DNA of 21,734 nt from contig NZ_CALKTS010000160.1 in the NCBI RefSeq assembly GCF_937997595.1, positions 1 through 21,734 of the forward strand, read 5' to 3'. The notes under the pieces are model-generated. The model did no database searches. It saw nothing but the letters and a program-made list of their open reading frames with translations, and was not told the DNA's origin. The stretch comes from an uncultured Campylobacter sp. Lineage in GTDB: Bacteria; Campylobacterota; Campylobacteria; Campylobacterales; Campylobacteraceae. The stretch's first letter is position 1. Every line of letters begins with the position of its first letter. Positions 21,468-21,734 of the stretch are shown here, in pieces. The translations under genes were made by a program, and so were the position numbers.

Positions 21468-21734
21468 ATGAAAAAGATTGGCTTAATCGCCTGCTGTGCC
21501 GCGATGGCGCTTCACGGCGAGGTGTTTACGCTCGGACAAATCGAGGTCGTAGAAAATATAGGCGGCGTGCAAAAAAGCGACACGAACGTCGTAACCGTCG
21601 ATGAGCAACAGATGCAAAAAGACGAGATAAAGCGCCTTTCGCAGGTAGCTTACAGCACGCCCGGCATTTATGTGGATAAAAAAGGCCCACGCGCCGAGCA
21701 AAATTTCTACGTTCGCGGTTTTGATTCGCGCAGA
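21468..21734 (+). CDS. TonB-dependent outer-membrane receptor, N-terminal part (cut by the right window edge)
   Basis: 89 codons from ATG 21468 run off the window. The product starts with a short signal peptide (MKKIGLIACCAAMALHGEVF, cleavage probably near HG-EV) and continues into a plug domain: LGQIEVVENIGG, then VVTVDEQQMQK, LSQVAYSTPGIYVDKKGPRAEQNFYVRGFDSR. The last part, with NFYVRGFDSR, is the typical plug-domain text of siderophore-type receptors. A strong AAGGAG ribosome binding site lies upstream. Ligand (siderophore, haem, vitamin or metal) cannot be told without the barrel. An antisense frame at 21483-21701 is a shadow of it. Confidence 0.88.
   Translation, partial: MKKIGLIACCAAMALHGEVFTLGQIEVVENIGGVQKSDTNVVTVDEQQMQKDEIKRLSQVAYSTPGIYVDKKGPRAEQNFYVRGFDSRR

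Overview
The window looks like chromosomal DNA of a Campylobacterota species, most likely a higher-GC Campylobacter of the oral group (C. gracilis-like). This rests on gene content and order: a CprR/CprS-type two-component pair, c-type cytochrome-hemL-AtpZ, pyrD-M16 peptidase-dapA-FabL-like reductase, and pgsA followed by an rseP-type M50 protease. It also rests on the constant use of AAATTT words between and inside genes. The genus is fairly secure; the species is inference.

Layout. Positions 3-140 hold the C-terminus of an unidentified plus-strand gene, followed by about 0.6 kb with no convincing gene. Positions 769-3219 (minus) are a compact operon: pycA (biotin carboxylase subunit), a 93-aa charged protein, and bpt (N-end-rule leucyltransferase). 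Next come tRNA-Leu(CAA) and hup (HU), both minus, with an intrinsic terminator behind hup. From 4114 the plus strand carries cprR, a 495-bp AAATTT-rich gap, then cprS overlapping a small c-type cytochrome, which overlaps hemL, followed by atpZ and a membrane protein with a very large low-complexity insert. From 10159 a second tightly packed plus-strand cluster holds pyrD (with a 360-residue low-complexity tail), an M16 peptidase, dapA, a FabL-type enoyl-ACP reductase and pgsA. An AT-rich orphan gene, apparently split by a frameshift, and a repeat-laden spacer then separate pgsA from rseP, which overlaps a YggS-type PLP protein. A 1.2-kb non-coding stretch full of AAATTT-centred repeats follows. 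At the right end a minus-strand pair (a TiaS-like DDTD protein and a Cys-rich 78-aa protein) diverges from a TonB-dependent receptor cut by the window edge.

Most of the genes are housekeeping: central carbon and lipid metabolism, pyrimidine, lysine and haem synthesis, and proteolysis. The unusual content lies in four places: the low-complexity expansions fused to two ordinary proteins; the large AAATTT-rich spacers, one of which splits a regulator from its kinase; the foreign-looking gene inserted between pgsA and rseP; and the TiaS-like/Cys-rich pair, a family better known from archaea. I found no CRISPR array, insertion sequence, phage gene or rRNA. No clearly new multi-gene system is demonstrated; the TiaS-like pair and the low-complexity tails are the best candidates for new biology.
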